Shown: piece by piece, positions 52,500 through 61,029 of the stretch
Layout: each line of letters starts with the position of its first letter
How positions within the stretch are numbered: position 1 is the first letter of the stretch
NCBI GenBank assembly: GCA_965222485.1
Contig: CBDCUC010000040.1
Span: 1,240,001-1,304,000 of the forward strand
Reading direction: 5' to 3'
Length of the DNA stretch: 64,000 bases
DNA from: CBDCUC01 sp965222485
GTDB lineage: Bacteria; Pseudomonadota; Alphaproteobacteria; Rhizobiales; Hyphomicrobiaceae
The notes under the pieces: model-generated
The model's input: the letters and a program-made list of their open reading frames with translations, nothing else
What the model was told of the DNA's origin: nothing
Databases searched by the model: none
Translations under genes and position numbers: made by a program

Positions 52500-54323
52500 T
52501 CAGGCTACTTGAGAAATGGATGTTTCCGGTTCAGGTCGGGCTGCTGGAACAGGCTCCGCGCGGTTTTGTGGGGCAGGTTTGTGCCGGGCCAATGCTGCGC
52601 CGTTTTGTGAGGGTGGGCGCTTGTCTGTGCGCGCCGGCAGGTCTGTAACCTTGGCGCCCTGGAATTTGGGCATGACCTCGTCGCGGTCGCCAAAGTCCGT
52701 CATGACTCCGCCCATGAGGACCAGGACTTTGTCGACGAGTCGCATGACTTGCGGCTTGTGCGTGACGATGACGACAGTTTGTCCGTTTGCTTTCATTGCC
52801 TGGATGGCACGACCGAGCGCGGCATCGCCCTCGCCATCAAGGTTGGAATTGGGTTCGTCAAGGATGACAAGGCACGGGCTACCATACAACGCGCGGGCCA
52901 ATGCCAGTCGTTGCCGCTGGCCACCTGAAAGAATGACGCCACCGTCTCCAATCGGTGTTTCGTAACCTTGCGGAAGCTTCAAAATGGTGTCGTGCACACC
53001 AGCGATCTTTGCAGCCCGTACAACTTCCTTGTCGTCAGGTTGACCAAGACGCGCGATGTTTTCAGCAACGGTCGCGGGCAGGAATTCGACCTCCTGCGGC
53101 AGGTAACCGATCCGGCGGCCAAGAACGTCTGGGTCCCACTGTGAGAGGTTGGCAGCATCCAATCGCACGGCGCCCTTGGCTGGTGACCACACGCCAGCGA
53201 GTGCGCGGATCAACGAAGACTTTCCACCACCGGAAGGACCGATAACGGCCAGAACAGTACCAGGCTTGATTTGAAAATTGAGGTTTCGCACAACTGGCTC
53301 GGCCCCAACACCGGGAACAAGGAACAGCTCTTCGACAGACAGGTGACCTTTTGGCCGAGGCAGCCTTGTGCCTGTCTGGCGCACGGGGTAATTCTTGAAC
53401 AGCGCGTCAAGCCTGCGATGGGCGGAGCGGCACGCTGCAATCCTTTTCCAATTTGCTACAGCCTGTTCGACCGGTGCCAGCGCGCGGCCCATGATGATCA
53501 TGGCGGCAATCATTGCGCCGGGAGAAATTTCCCGGCCAATGGCTAACCAGGCGCCGGCACCCATCAGCGCTATCTGCACAATCATCCGAATTGTTTTCGA
53601 AATGCCAAGGAGCGCGGCTGTGCGCTCACTGGATTGGCTTTGTGCTGCAATGACATTGTTGTCGAATTGGCGCCACCGGTGGGTTACGGCCTTGCCCATT
53701 CCCAGGCCAAAGATCGCCTCGGTATTGCGCAATGAAGACTGAACAAATCTGTTCTTCTCCGAGGCATGCCGCGTTACCGCTTCCAGGCCGTTGCGGGTCG
53801 CATATTCGCTAATCAGTGCGCACAAGAATATCAATACGGCACCAACGAGCGCTACATTTCCCAACAGAGGATGAAGCAGGTAGCACAGCCCAATGAAAGC
53901 AAGGCTCCAGGGAATATCAAACAGCGATACAATGAGACCGCTGCTGATGCCGTCACGCACTGTCTCCGTATCTCGAATGGCTTGTGCCGAAAGCTTCTCG
54001 CCTTCCGCAAGTTGCGCGCGAAAAACCACGTCCATCAGAGGTTTGAAGAGGACATCGTTATACCGCGCACCGGCGCGTACGAGAACGCCGCGGCGGGTAT
54101 ATTCAAGTAGGCCGTATAGGGCGATAAACACGCATGCAATGAGCGTGAGCATGACCAGCGTGCCGGTATTTCGGCTCGAAAGTACGCGGTCATAAACCTG
54201 CATCGAATAGATCGGGACCACGAACATCGTCAGATTAATAAAGATGCTCATGATGAACGCTGATGCAAACGCAGGCTTCAGCGCATCCGTGGCCGCATTA
54301 AGCGGCGTCGCTTTGGTAAACAT
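52500..54323 (-). CDS. Type I secretion ABC transporter (PrtD/RsaD family)
   Basis: 607 aa. Six TM helices cover ~20-300, and the ATPase domain runs from ~330: Walker A GPSGGGKSS, Q-loop YLPQEVEFLP, signature LSGGQRQRLALARAL, Walker B CLVILDEPNSNLD, H-loop VIVTHKP. There is no C39 peptidase-like N-terminal domain, as expected for the PrtD branch that exports RTX proteins of the protease/S-layer type. The C-terminal ~40 residues are Pro/Arg/Ala-rich. The ATG at 54323 is preceded by GGAAC. It heads the exporter operon; repeat copy 1 lies 12 bp upstream. Confidence 0.94.
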   Translation of the reverse strand: MFTKATPLNAATDALKPAFASAFIMSIFINLTMFVVPIYSMQVYDRVLSSRNTGTLVMLTLIACVFIALYGLLEYTRRGVLVRAGARYNDVLFKPLMDVVFRAQLAEGEKLSAQAIRDTETVRDGISSGLIVSLFDIPWSLAFIGLCYLLHPLLGNVALVGAVLIFLCALISEYATRNGLEAVTRHASEKNRFVQSSLRNTEAIFGLGMGKAVTHRWRQFDNNVIAAQSQSSERTAALLGISKTIRMIVQIALMGAGAWLAIGREISPGAMIAAMIIMGRALAPVEQAVANWKRIAACRSAHRRLDALFKNYPVRQTGTRLPRPKGHLSVEELFLVPGVGAEPVVRNLNFQIKPGTVLAVIGPSGGGKSSLIRALAGVWSPAKGAVRLDAANLSQWDPDVLGRRIGYLPQEVEFLPATVAENIARLGQPDDKEVVRAAKIAGVHDTILKLPQGYETPIGDGGVILSGGQRQRLALARALYGSPCLVILDEPNSNLDGEGDAALGRAIQAMKANGQTVVIVTHKPQVMRLVDKVLVLMGGVMTDFGDRDEVMPKFQGAKVTDLPARTDKRPPSQNGAALARHKPAPQNRAEPVPAARPEPETSISQVA

Positions 54324-54925
54324 TTTTTGTTCCGCTTCAAATTAGTAATCCATCCGTCTAACAGCAGGAGGTACACGATGCCGTGCCTCGCCGATGTTCC
54401 CGGAGTGACGCGGGTTCAATTATTTTTGCGGTGAATTTGATGCAGGTGTCAGTCAGAGACGACCCGTGGTAATTGTAAGGCTGGCTCATCGCAGACGCGA
54501 ACCTCAGGCACCACGGCGGGCTCTTTCGCCTGGTTATGTCCAATAGCGGAACACAAATGAGAAACCCGTACGCGAGACCCTAACCACTACTCCCAGAGTT
54601 TTGCCTGCGTTATGGATGGCGACTTAGGCAGGGTGGGTCAATGTAAAGAGCGTGCTGGTGATGCAAGAGACCAGGCTACGTCGGATGCGCTTATGCCCGT
54701 CAGGACAGCCTCTTGTAAGCGGTTTCAGCACTGGCGTCTTTACAAGTTCAAGTCGGTCGTATTCCGCGCAAAAATACGGTTTCGGAGTTCAAAAAAGATA
54801 CTGGCTCGAGGCTTGTTCTGATCGTGTTTACAGGTGCGCCGGAGATGCAATGATCGTTAAACACGCGTGGACCTGCTGCAATAATGTTTATACGTCACAG
54901 CGGCCCGAGCACAGACCGCAACTGC
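54324..54925. other. Intergenic region upstream of the exporter, containing repeat copy 1
   Basis: 602 bp without a convincing gene. It contains the duplicated element (54335-54416) and a small plus-strand reading frame (54378-54434). Just after the frame lies a degenerate gene start (ATG at 54440, stop after ten codons) that resembles the start of the secretion-signal ORF at 58.46 kb. The rest shows no structure I recognise. It may be a decayed copy of the 58.4-58.8 kb locus. Confidence 0.55.
54335..54416 (+). repeat. Duplicated structured leader, copy 1 (88% identical to 58360-58441)
   Basis: 82 bp matching 58360-58441 with ten differences. A strong SD (AGGAGGT, 54366-54372) lies five bases before an ATG (54378) that opens a frame of 18 codons including LADVPGVTRV. 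A 7-bp stem (54368-54374 with 54383-54389) hides part of the SD and puts the ATG in the loop. A second stem pairs CCCG with CGGG. Confidence 0.7.
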
Positions 54926-55498
54926 TTAGCGGTAGTGGCTTTGTAGGTAACGTGCGCATTCGGCGCGTTTTGCATCGGAGAATATTGCATTTGGCGTGGC
55001 ATCAATGACAGCAGCAATTCGCTTGTCATTGGGGTGAAGTGCGAGGGTTACCTGCTGTCCGCGCTTGACTGATCGCGAAAACATAAAAAGTGGAAGGTGG
55101 CTGTCATATGTGCGGCTGCGGGTTTGTGTGGTGATCGTTAGGTGCCCGCGTCCAATGTAGATGCCGGAAACGGCTGCGCCGCGCATCTGGCCCGAATTCA
55201 GCGGTCGTATCCGCCTGGTTAGGTCCAAGAGCGGCAAATAAAGTAGAAACGCGAAGGCGAGACCATAAATGCCGACTTCCAACAGCGTGTCGACATTTTG
55301 TATGGCGAAATAGGTAACGAGTATCAATGAAAAGAGCGTACTGGCGATACTGGGGACTAGGTACCACAGTATGCGGCTGCGCTCTTCAGGTGAGCCTGTA
55401 CGAAGCAGTTCCCGCGCCAGTTTCTTGAACCACTCTAGATCAGCCTTGATCCGCTGAGGACCGCGCAGGAATATCGTTTCGGAGTTGGGAGGGGACAT
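54926..55498 (-). CDS. Membrane hypothetical protein between RTX and exporter genes
   Basis: 190 aa. A charged helical N-terminus (RIKADLEWFKKLARELLRTG) is followed by two TM helices (ILWYLVPSIASTLFSLILVT; VGIYGLAFAFLLYLPLLDL) and a beta-rich cytoplasmic or periplasmic C-domain (GAAVSGIYIGRGHLTITTQT, then VKRGQQVTLALHPNDKRIAA). I do not recognise the family. Sits on the same strand between the second RTX gene and the exporter operon, so it may assist export or respond with it. The ATG at 55498 has no strong SD. Confidence 0.7.
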   Translation of the reverse strand: MSPPNSETIFLRGPQRIKADLEWFKKLARELLRTGSPEERSRILWYLVPSIASTLFSLILVTYFAIQNVDTLLEVGIYGLAFAFLLYLPLLDLTRRIRPLNSGQMRGAAVSGIYIGRGHLTITTQTRSRTYDSHLPLFMFSRSVKRGQQVTLALHPNDKRIAAVIDATPNAIFSDAKRAECARYLQSHYR

Positions 55499-55545
55499 TT
55501 CTTTTCGCTCGTTTGGATACTGTTCGGCATTCCAACTTCAAGAGG

Positions 55546-55574
55546 GGAGGCAGGGCTGAAGTTTCCCTGCCTCC
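55546..55574. terminator. Perfect 10-bp hairpin after RTX protein 2
   Basis: GGAGGCAGGG and CCCTGCCTCC pair across a 9-nt loop, 43 bp past the RTX gene stop. No T-run follows on the minus strand, so it may be a 3' stabiliser or partial terminator rather than a classic one. Confidence 0.55.
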
Positions 55575-55616
55575 TGTGTTCTTGAATTACCGTGGTGATC
55601 GATACTTGCTCGCCGA

Positions 55617-58193
55617 TTACACGAGGAAGTCGCTGTCGGTCAGCTCAGTTGCCACGGTGTTTTCAAGCGTGATCGTTGAGCCTTCGTAGGTGATCACGGC
55701 GTCCGCACCGACCTGATCCATGTGCGCGTAAACATCTTCGACGCTGTTGAAGTCATGCAGGTGGCTCAGGTTGAGCGTGTCGATGCCAATTTCGAAGTCG
55801 GTGATTGTGACGTGGCTTGCCACGTCCTCGAACTCGCTTCCGAATAGAAATTCATCGGCACCTGCACCGCCAATCAGCGTGTCGTCGCCGCCGCCGCCTT
55901 CCAGGACATCGTTGCCGATGCCGCCGTCCAGCGTATTGGCTCTCGTGTCGCCCGTGAGTCGATCGTCGTGGGCGCTGCCGATGAGGTTTTCAATCCACGC
56001 CAACGTATCGCCTTCGGCATGTCCACCCGATCCAATACCGGTAGCGAGGCTGACGCGCACACCGGCGTCACTACCTTCGTAGCTCGCGGTGTCTACGCCC
56101 GGATCATACGGGTTATGCTCATCTCTTATGCTGCCGCCGCCGTCCAGATGGTCAGCCCCGGCGCCGCCAATCAAGACATCACTGTCCCAACCGCCATAAA
56201 GCTCGTCGTTGCCGTTACCGCCGATCAACAGATCATTGTCACGGTTACCCTCAAGGATGTCGTCGCCGTTTCCGCCGTCCAGGGTGTCGTTGCCACTGCG
56301 GCCTTGTAGTTCGTCATCACCGCCGTGGCCCCAGAACTTGTTGTCGAACTCATTTCCCTCGATGGTGTCTTGGTACTGGGTTCCGTCGATATTCTCTACT
56401 TCGGCGATTATTCCCGTGCTCTGGTGCTGTACTCCATCCCATTCTTCGGATTCTGTGCCGTGGTGGTGACCCTCCCAGATGTACCGATTGTTCCACAGCG
56501 TGACATTCACACCGCCGTGGTCGATCTGTTCGCCGTCCCACTGATTGACCCAAGAACTTTGTCTAAAATCAACAGTGTCTTCGCCGTCACCGCCCAGTAT
56601 CCAACGAATATAATCAGAATCGGGCTGGCCTTCCCATGAACCGAATTCTTGGTCGTCATAAACGATAATGGTGTCGTCGCCAGATCCGGCCTTGATCTCG
56701 TCGAAAAGGCCACGGGCAATGATTGTATCATTTCCACCGCGTGCGTCGATGACATCGTCCTGGCCGTAGGACTCGATCCTATTGCCTTCGTCGCTACCGT
56801 AGAGTTCGTTACCGTTCTTGTCGCTGCCGTAGACGTTCTGGATGTCAAAAAGTTTGTCGCCTTGGGCATGTCCGCCTTGTCCAGTTCCAGCCTCCAAATC
56901 GACAACGACACGGGCGTTAGAGTCGCGATAGCTGGCTGTGTTATTGCCGTCACCGCCATGAAACTCGTCGGCGCCGGCGTCACCGTAGAACGTGTCGTTA
57001 CCGCCTTCACCAAAAAACCGGTTGTCGCCGGAGGTTCCATAGAACTTGTCGGAAAAGTTCGAACCACGGGCGTCTTCGACGTTTGAATAGGTGTCGCCCG
57101 CAGCCGTTCCGCGTTCTGATGTGCCTGATAGTCTGACCGTCACACCACTGGTCGAGTCAGAGTAGTTGGCCTCGTCACGACCACGTCCGCCATCCAAATG
57201 GTCGGCACCCCGACCGCCGGTCAGGACATCATCACCGTCTTCACCCATCAGTGTGTTGGCGAATTCATCGCCTTCGAGGTTATCGTCGTAGCGGCTCCCT
57301 TTCAGGTTCTCGATGTTCACCAGCGTATCGCCTTCGGCGTGGCCGCCCGTCGCAGTACCGTCAGCGAGGCTAACCTGCACCGCGGCGTCGCTGTCCTCGT
57401 AGCTTGCGGTATCTTTGTCGCCTCCGGAGATATACCTGCCGAAAAACCAAAAGCCCGATGCGTCCTCGCCGCCATCCAAGTGGTCTGCATCAGCGCCGCC
57501 AATAAGTGTATCATCGCCGGTGCCACCAAATAACTCGTCTTTGCCTTCGCCACCGATAAGCGTATCGTCGCCTGCGTCGCCAAACAGGTCGTCGTCGTCG
57601 TCGCCGCCATCTAACGTATCATTATCGTCTCCGCCACGAAGCGTGTCGTTACCAGCGCGGCCAAAGAGTGAGTCATCTCCCTTTCCGCCGACTAGCTCGT
57701 TCATCCACTCAGTGCCGTAGAGCTTATCGTCATACTTGGAGCCTGTAGCGTTTTCGATGTCCTCATAGCGATCTCCCTCTGCATCGCCGCCTTTTCCGGG
57801 CTGGTTCGATTCAAGATCGACCTCGACACCTTCCGGTGAGTCCTCGTAGTTGACGGTATCCCTTCCAGTGCCGCCGAATAGCTCGTCTTTGCCGCGGCTT
57901 CCGAAAAATGTGTCATCTCCTGCTAGGCCGTGCATGAGGTTTCCGGCAATGTTTCCGTGAAGCTCGTCGTCACCTGACGTCCCGTCGATGTTGATAATGT
58001 CAAGTTTGTCGCCGAACCGATCGAAATCGAACTTTGGCTCGTGTCTCATGCTGACATTTACGGGTGTCTTCGTTCCGAGATATGCGGCACGGACGACGTC
58101 GCCACTGTCATAGGTGCTGATGGTTCTGTTGCCGTGACTGTCGTCTAAATTAATATTGAACCTGTTGCTTATGTCCTTCGGGATCTTGACCAT
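55617..58193 (-). CDS. RTX (hemolysin-type Ca-binding) secreted protein 2
   Basis: 858 aa from the ATG at 58193, with GGAGAG six bases upstream; the frame is open 15 codons further without an SD. A short unique N-terminus (VKIPKDISNRFNINLDDSHG) precedes RTX modules to ~780, with nonapeptides such as GGDDNDTLDGGDDDDDLFGD. Each module has the DTxxYxDSxxxVxVxLxxG...GDxxxxIEN spacer found in RTX protein 1, so the two are paralogues. A non-repeat insert lies at ~490-590 (Trp-rich, WEGHHHGTESEEW). The last ~75 residues (DFEIGIDTLNLSHLHD to DSDFLV) form the secretion signal. No catalytic domain is visible. Confidence 0.9.
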   Translation of the reverse strand: MVKIPKDISNRFNINLDDSHGNRTISTYDSGDVVRAAYLGTKTPVNVSMRHEPKFDFDRFGDKLDIINIDGTSGDDELHGNIAGNLMHGLAGDDTFFGSRGKDELFGGTGRDTVNYEDSPEGVEVDLESNQPGKGGDAEGDRYEDIENATGSKYDDKLYGTEWMNELVGGKGDDSLFGRAGNDTLRGGDDNDTLDGGDDDDDLFGDAGDDTLIGGEGKDELFGGTGDDTLIGGADADHLDGGEDASGFWFFGRYISGGDKDTASYEDSDAAVQVSLADGTATGGHAEGDTLVNIENLKGSRYDDNLEGDEFANTLMGEDGDDVLTGGRGADHLDGGRGRDEANYSDSTSGVTVRLSGTSERGTAAGDTYSNVEDARGSNFSDKFYGTSGDNRFFGEGGNDTFYGDAGADEFHGGDGNNTASYRDSNARVVVDLEAGTGQGGHAQGDKLFDIQNVYGSDKNGNELYGSDEGNRIESYGQDDVIDARGGNDTIIARGLFDEIKAGSGDDTIIVYDDQEFGSWEGQPDSDYIRWILGGDGEDTVDFRQSSWVNQWDGEQIDHGGVNVTLWNNRYIWEGHHHGTESEEWDGVQHQSTGIIAEVENIDGTQYQDTIEGNEFDNKFWGHGGDDELQGRSGNDTLDGGNGDDILEGNRDNDLLIGGNGNDELYGGWDSDVLIGGAGADHLDGGGSIRDEHNPYDPGVDTASYEGSDAGVRVSLATGIGSGGHAEGDTLAWIENLIGSAHDDRLTGDTRANTLDGGIGNDVLEGGGGDDTLIGGAGADEFLFGSEFEDVASHVTITDFEIGIDTLNLSHLHDFNSVEDVYAHMDQVGADAVITYEGSTITLENTVATELTDSDFLV

Positions 58194-58359
58194 GTGTCGC
58201 TCTCCATGAGTATCGGGGAAACTAAATGCGGAGAGCATAAGCTCAAATTTTTTTGAAAACGGATGTTCCTAGAGATACAGGTGACTTTTTTATTTCTCTT
58301 TCGGATGTTGAACTAAATATGTGTAAGGCGGTCTTCTTTTCGAAGACACTGCGGGTTCT

Positions 58360-58441
58360 CTTCAAATTAGAAATCCAACCGTCTAACGGCAGGAGGTGCA
58401 CGGTGTCGCACCTTGCCGATGTTCCCGGGGTGACGCGGGTT
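58360..58441 (+). repeat. Duplicated structured leader, copy 2, with small upstream reading frame
   Basis: Second copy of the 82-bp element. SD AGGAGGT (58391-58397), GTG start (58403) and a 13-codon frame ending at 58444. The stem 58393-58399/58408-58414 is kept although four of its positions differ from copy 1, including the A-U to G-C double change. It lies just ahead of the secretion-signal ORF at 58463/58477. Confidence 0.7.
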
Positions 58442-58476
58442 TAAAAAATTGTCGGAGAGTTTGATGCTGGCGTCAG

Positions 58477-58758
58477 ATGGCGTCAGCCGTTGGTTCGGAT
58501 GCTGCAGACCAGTTTGACTTTAGCAGGCTGGAAACGAACGCTGGAAGTGTTGACAGTATCGAGAACTTTGACGCCGCATTCGACAAGATCGGTCTGAGCG
58601 GAACAAAAACTCAGGACTTTGCTGATCTTATCAAGGGTGGCGACGTTCAAATGTCTCAAGACGGAGCTGACACCGTGCTTAACCTTGGCAATGATCACGA
58701 GATTCGTCTCGTCGGCCAGGATGTGGCGGAGCTTGACGCATCAAACTTCGTTTTCTGA
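58477..58758 (+). CDS. Small protein consisting of an RTX/type I secretion-signal domain, start altered by a 10-bp duplication
   Basis: 93 aa, acidic and Cys-free, matching only the C-terminal secretion domain of RTX proteins (FDFSRLETNAGSVDSIENFD, KIGLSGTKTQDFADLI, then ending ELDASNFVF like the terminal SAEDFIFA of RTX protein 1). It has no Ca-binding repeats. The ATG at 58477 has no SD. A better start exists at 58463, with GGAGAG upstream, but it is out of frame because TGGCGTCAG is tandemly repeated (58468-58476, 58478-58486). Deleting one 10-bp unit restores ATG-CTG-GCG-TCA in frame. It may be a broken remnant, or a slippage-switched gene. Confidence 0.6.
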   Translation: MASAVGSDAADQFDFSRLETNAGSVDSIENFDAAFDKIGLSGTKTQDFADLIKGGDVQMSQDGADTVLNLGNDHEIRLVGQDVAELDASNFVF

Positions 58759-58797
58759 TGTGATGTGGGCAACATGCGCCCGGCGCAAATGAGAACA

Positions 58798-58849
58798 GCT
58801 TGCGTGCGCCGACAGGTGTGCGCAAGCGACCCTACCGCCAGTTAGGCGG
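58798..58849 (+). terminator. Tandem hairpins after the secretion-signal ORF
   Basis: GCTTGCG (58798-58804) pairs with CGCAAGC (58821-58827), and CCGCC (58835-58839) with GGCGG (58845-58849). They lie 40 bp past the stop. No T-run, so termination is only suggested. Confidence 0.4.
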
Positions 58850-58897
58850 TTAGCCGGTTTCTAACTGGAGGGAAAATGCTGCTGGCGCGAGCTAGGT

Positions 58898-58922
58898 GGA
58901 ACCAAATGGGGGTCAAAGTGTT
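58898..58922 (+). promoter_or_regulatory. Candidate ECF sigma promoter of the sigma/anti-sigma operon
   Basis: GGAAC (58898-58902), 16 bp, then TGTT (58919-58922) followed by C. The same GGAAC-N16-TGTTC appears at 61030 before the PRC-barrel gene. GGAAC is the usual -35 of ECF sigma factors, so the sigma gene downstream probably controls its own operon. Confidence 0.6.
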
Positions 58923-58942
58923 CATGAAAGAATGACATTTGC

Positions 58943-59506
58943 ATGCACGTTTTAGGGAATGGGATCGTGCTACGCGCTCTAACCGCCATTATTGTGTTCT
59001 GCCTCGGTGTGGCAGCGGGCGTATCAGCCCGTTCTGCCTGGTACGCCCGTGATCTGACGCAGCGCGAGGCGCGCAATCTCGTTTTCACAGTTCAGGAAGC
59101 CTACAGACTATTCGCAAAAAGCAGTGCGATGCGTCCGCAGTACGGGCACCGGGAGCTTAACGCCTACGCACAAACGTTGGTTCACCGAGTTGGCGTGGTA
59201 TTCACCGCCGGTAAGTGGGGAAACGCAGACTTGCGATTTCTTGATGGTCATTTTCTCGTCATCCGCGGCAGACCGGCTGGCCTAATGGTCTTCACACATG
59301 GCGACAAGAAGATCTGCCTGCTTGCCATGAAATCCGAGCTGCCGCGCCGCGCTAACCGTTTGACCGTCAATGGTGAGTTGCCCGTGGAGGTTCGCTCAGG
59401 AATGCGTTATACTCTGGCGCTCGTAGGCCCTGCATCGCCGGAGGATAAGAAATTACTCTTCGACTCAATAACTGTTGCCAGCGATACGAGAGCAAAAGCG
59501 AATTAG
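58943..59506 (+). CDS. Membrane-anchored protein resembling the periplasmic part of the anti-sigma factor at 60.1 kb
   Basis: 187 aa. One N-terminal TM helix (LRALTAIIVFCLGVAAGVSA) is followed by a periplasmic domain. The stretch after the TM (VFTVQEAYRLFAKSS, then RVGVVFTAGKWGN) resembles the same region of the anti-sigma protein (LQSARDAYMFYGTDK). It lacks the cytoplasmic anti-sigma head. Its ATG lies about 20 bp after the promoter candidate, with no clear SD. It may be a periplasmic sensor or decoy partner for the anti-sigma factor; function unknown. Confidence 0.7.
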   Translation: MHVLGNGIVLRALTAIIVFCLGVAAGVSARSAWYARDLTQREARNLVFTVQEAYRLFAKSSAMRPQYGHRELNAYAQTLVHRVGVVFTAGKWGNADLRFLDGHFLVIRGRPAGLMVFTHGDKKICLLAMKSELPRRANRLTVNGELPVEVRSGMRYTLALVGPASPEDKKLLFDSITVASDTRAKAN

Positions 59507-59545
59507 CTGAAGCGCTTTGGGCGTGTTCACTTGGTCTGGCGGTCA

Positions 59546-60091
59546 ATGACTCCACATGAAAAAGACGCGGCCCTGAATGGCATCGAAGATGAGATACCTC
59601 GTCTTCGCAGGTTTGCGCGTTATCTTACTCGTGACCCCGACTATGCAGACGACCTGGTACAAGAATGCCTCATACGTGCGGTCGAGAAAATTGATAGCTG
59701 GCAACCGGGAACCAACCTGAGAGCCTGGTTGTTGGTCATACTGAAGAATGTGTTTCGCAACGATCTTAGGAAAAAAGGACGCGAAGTTTCTTTCTCTCCG
59801 CAGGAAGACAGCGATCTCACGGTGGCTGTTCCGGCGGCGCAAGACGCACGCATGGCGTTACTCGAGGTCCGCGACGCATTTCTGAAGCTGAGCGAGGAGC
59901 ACCGTGAAATTTTGCTCCTCGTTGCGATCGAAGGGCTGAAGTATGAAGAAGCCGCTGTTGTACTCGACGTTCCCGTAGGCACTGTTCGCTCTCGCCTGTC
60001 GCGCGCAAGACTGGCTCTACGCGATCTATTATCCGATGAGCCTACGGAAATCACCGAGCCCCGGGCATCAGGATTGGGGCCAGAAAAATGA
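59546..60091 (+). CDS. ECF-type RNA polymerase sigma factor
   Basis: 181 aa from the ATG at 59546. Region 2 runs ~10-80 (EIPRLRRFARYLTRDPDYAD, DDLVQECLIRAVEKIDSW, NLRAWLLVILKNVFRNDLRK) and region 4 ~110-165 (LSEEHREILLLVAIEGLKYE, VPVGTVRSRLSRARLALRDL). The short, region-3-less form is typical of ECF (group 4) sigma factors. It overlaps the anti-sigma start by 4 bp (ATGA), so synthesis is coupled. An ECF26-like assignment fits the paired membrane anti-sigma protein but is a guess from memory of that group. Confidence 0.93.
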   Translation: MTPHEKDAALNGIEDEIPRLRRFARYLTRDPDYADDLVQECLIRAVEKIDSWQPGTNLRAWLLVILKNVFRNDLRKKGREVSFSPQEDSDLTVAVPAAQDARMALLEVRDAFLKLSEEHREILLLVAIEGLKYEEAAVVLDVPVGTVRSRLSRARLALRDLLSDEPTEITEPRASGLGPEK

Positions 60092-60888
60092 GTGTGATGA
60101 GCAATGATAGAATTCAGGAGTATATTGACGGCCGGTTAAGTGAAACGGACGAAGCGGCGATGGCTGCTTTTCTGCTGGCCAACCCTGAAAAAGCCGCCGA
60201 GATCCAGGAGTTGCGCCAGCAGAACGAGGCTTTGAAAGGCGTGGGTGCCGAGGTTCTTAGCGAGCCAATTCCGCGACGCCTGAAGGATGTCGTCTCAAAC
60301 GCGCGTAGAAGGGAAGACGTTGTTCGCCATGACATCACAAGACGGCGCGGAGTGTTTGAAGGTGTGGCGCTGGCCTCAACGTTGCTCGTCGGAATTTTGA
60401 CCGGTTGGTTTGCGCACGGGTTTTATCAAACGCCATTTCCAACTGCTAGCCAGTTGGCGCTGCAGTCAGCACGCGACGCCTATATGTTCTACGGAACAGA
60501 CAAGACATTGCCATCCGGTTTCGTTGCCGATCAAGAAAATGACCTTACAGAGTGGCTGAAGTCCGCATTCAATAAAGCTATTGGGCGTCCCAGTCTCGAT
60601 GATCTTGGATATCGCTATGTTGGCACGCGGGTATTTCCGTGGGCACGCGGGCGGATGGGCCTGTATCTCTATGAGAATGAGTCGGGCTCTCGTGCGGCAC
60701 TTGTATTTTGGCCAACTGTTGATCCAACGGTGCCCGCAACAATCGCTGCACCAACTTTCCAAGATCTGTTAGCTTCCGTCTTCCCTGGCGACGGGCTCGA
60801 ATACGCGCTGATTTGCGACAAAAAGAACAAGGATTTCGATCAAATCTCCAAAGCCGTCGCCAGCTTTTTTAAGCCACCAAAAACGTAA
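60088..60888 (+). CDS. Membrane anti-sigma factor
   Basis: 266 aa. The cytoplasmic head at ~1-90 (DRIQEYIDGRLSETDEAAMA, then NPEKAAEIQELRQQNEALKG) resembles the anti-sigma fold without zinc ligands; I see no HxxxCxxC motif. One TM segment lies at ~93-113 (GVALASTLLVGILTGWFAHG), followed by a periplasmic domain of ~150 residues (DAYMFYGTDKTLPSGF, YRYVGTRVFPWARGRMGLYL). Its partner is the sigma factor it overlaps. Release is presumably by stress-triggered cleavage or conformational change, which the sequence does not show. Confidence 0.88.
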   Translation: MSVMSNDRIQEYIDGRLSETDEAAMAAFLLANPEKAAEIQELRQQNEALKGVGAEVLSEPIPRRLKDVVSNARRREDVVRHDITRRRGVFEGVALASTLLVGILTGWFAHGFYQTPFPTASQLALQSARDAYMFYGTDKTLPSGFVADQENDLTEWLKSAFNKAIGRPSLDDLGYRYVGTRVFPWARGRMGLYLYENESGSRAALVFWPTVDPTVPATIAAPTFQDLLASVFPGDGLEYALICDKKNKDFDQISKAVASFFKPPKT

Positions 60889-61029
60889 GCACGATATGTC
60901 GCTTAGATAGTGTTACTGGCCCAGTGCGCCGTTTAAAACGATAGCATTGCTTGCCAAAGCGGCACGTGCATCACCGTCCACTGCCTTCGCATAATTTCTG
61001 CACGCGAAAATGCAGTTACCCCAATCGAT

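Noticed and set aside
54335..54416. Duplicated leader as a cyclic di-GMP (GEMM) or fluoride riboswitch
   Set aside because: GTGACGC recalls a GEMM fragment, but the paired helices and conserved loops of either riboswitch are absent.
54335..58441. Duplicated element as a minus-strand 5' leader of the exporter and RTX genes
   Set aside because: It lies upstream of both minus-strand genes, but two stem changes would become A-C mismatches on that strand, whereas the plus strand keeps all pairs.
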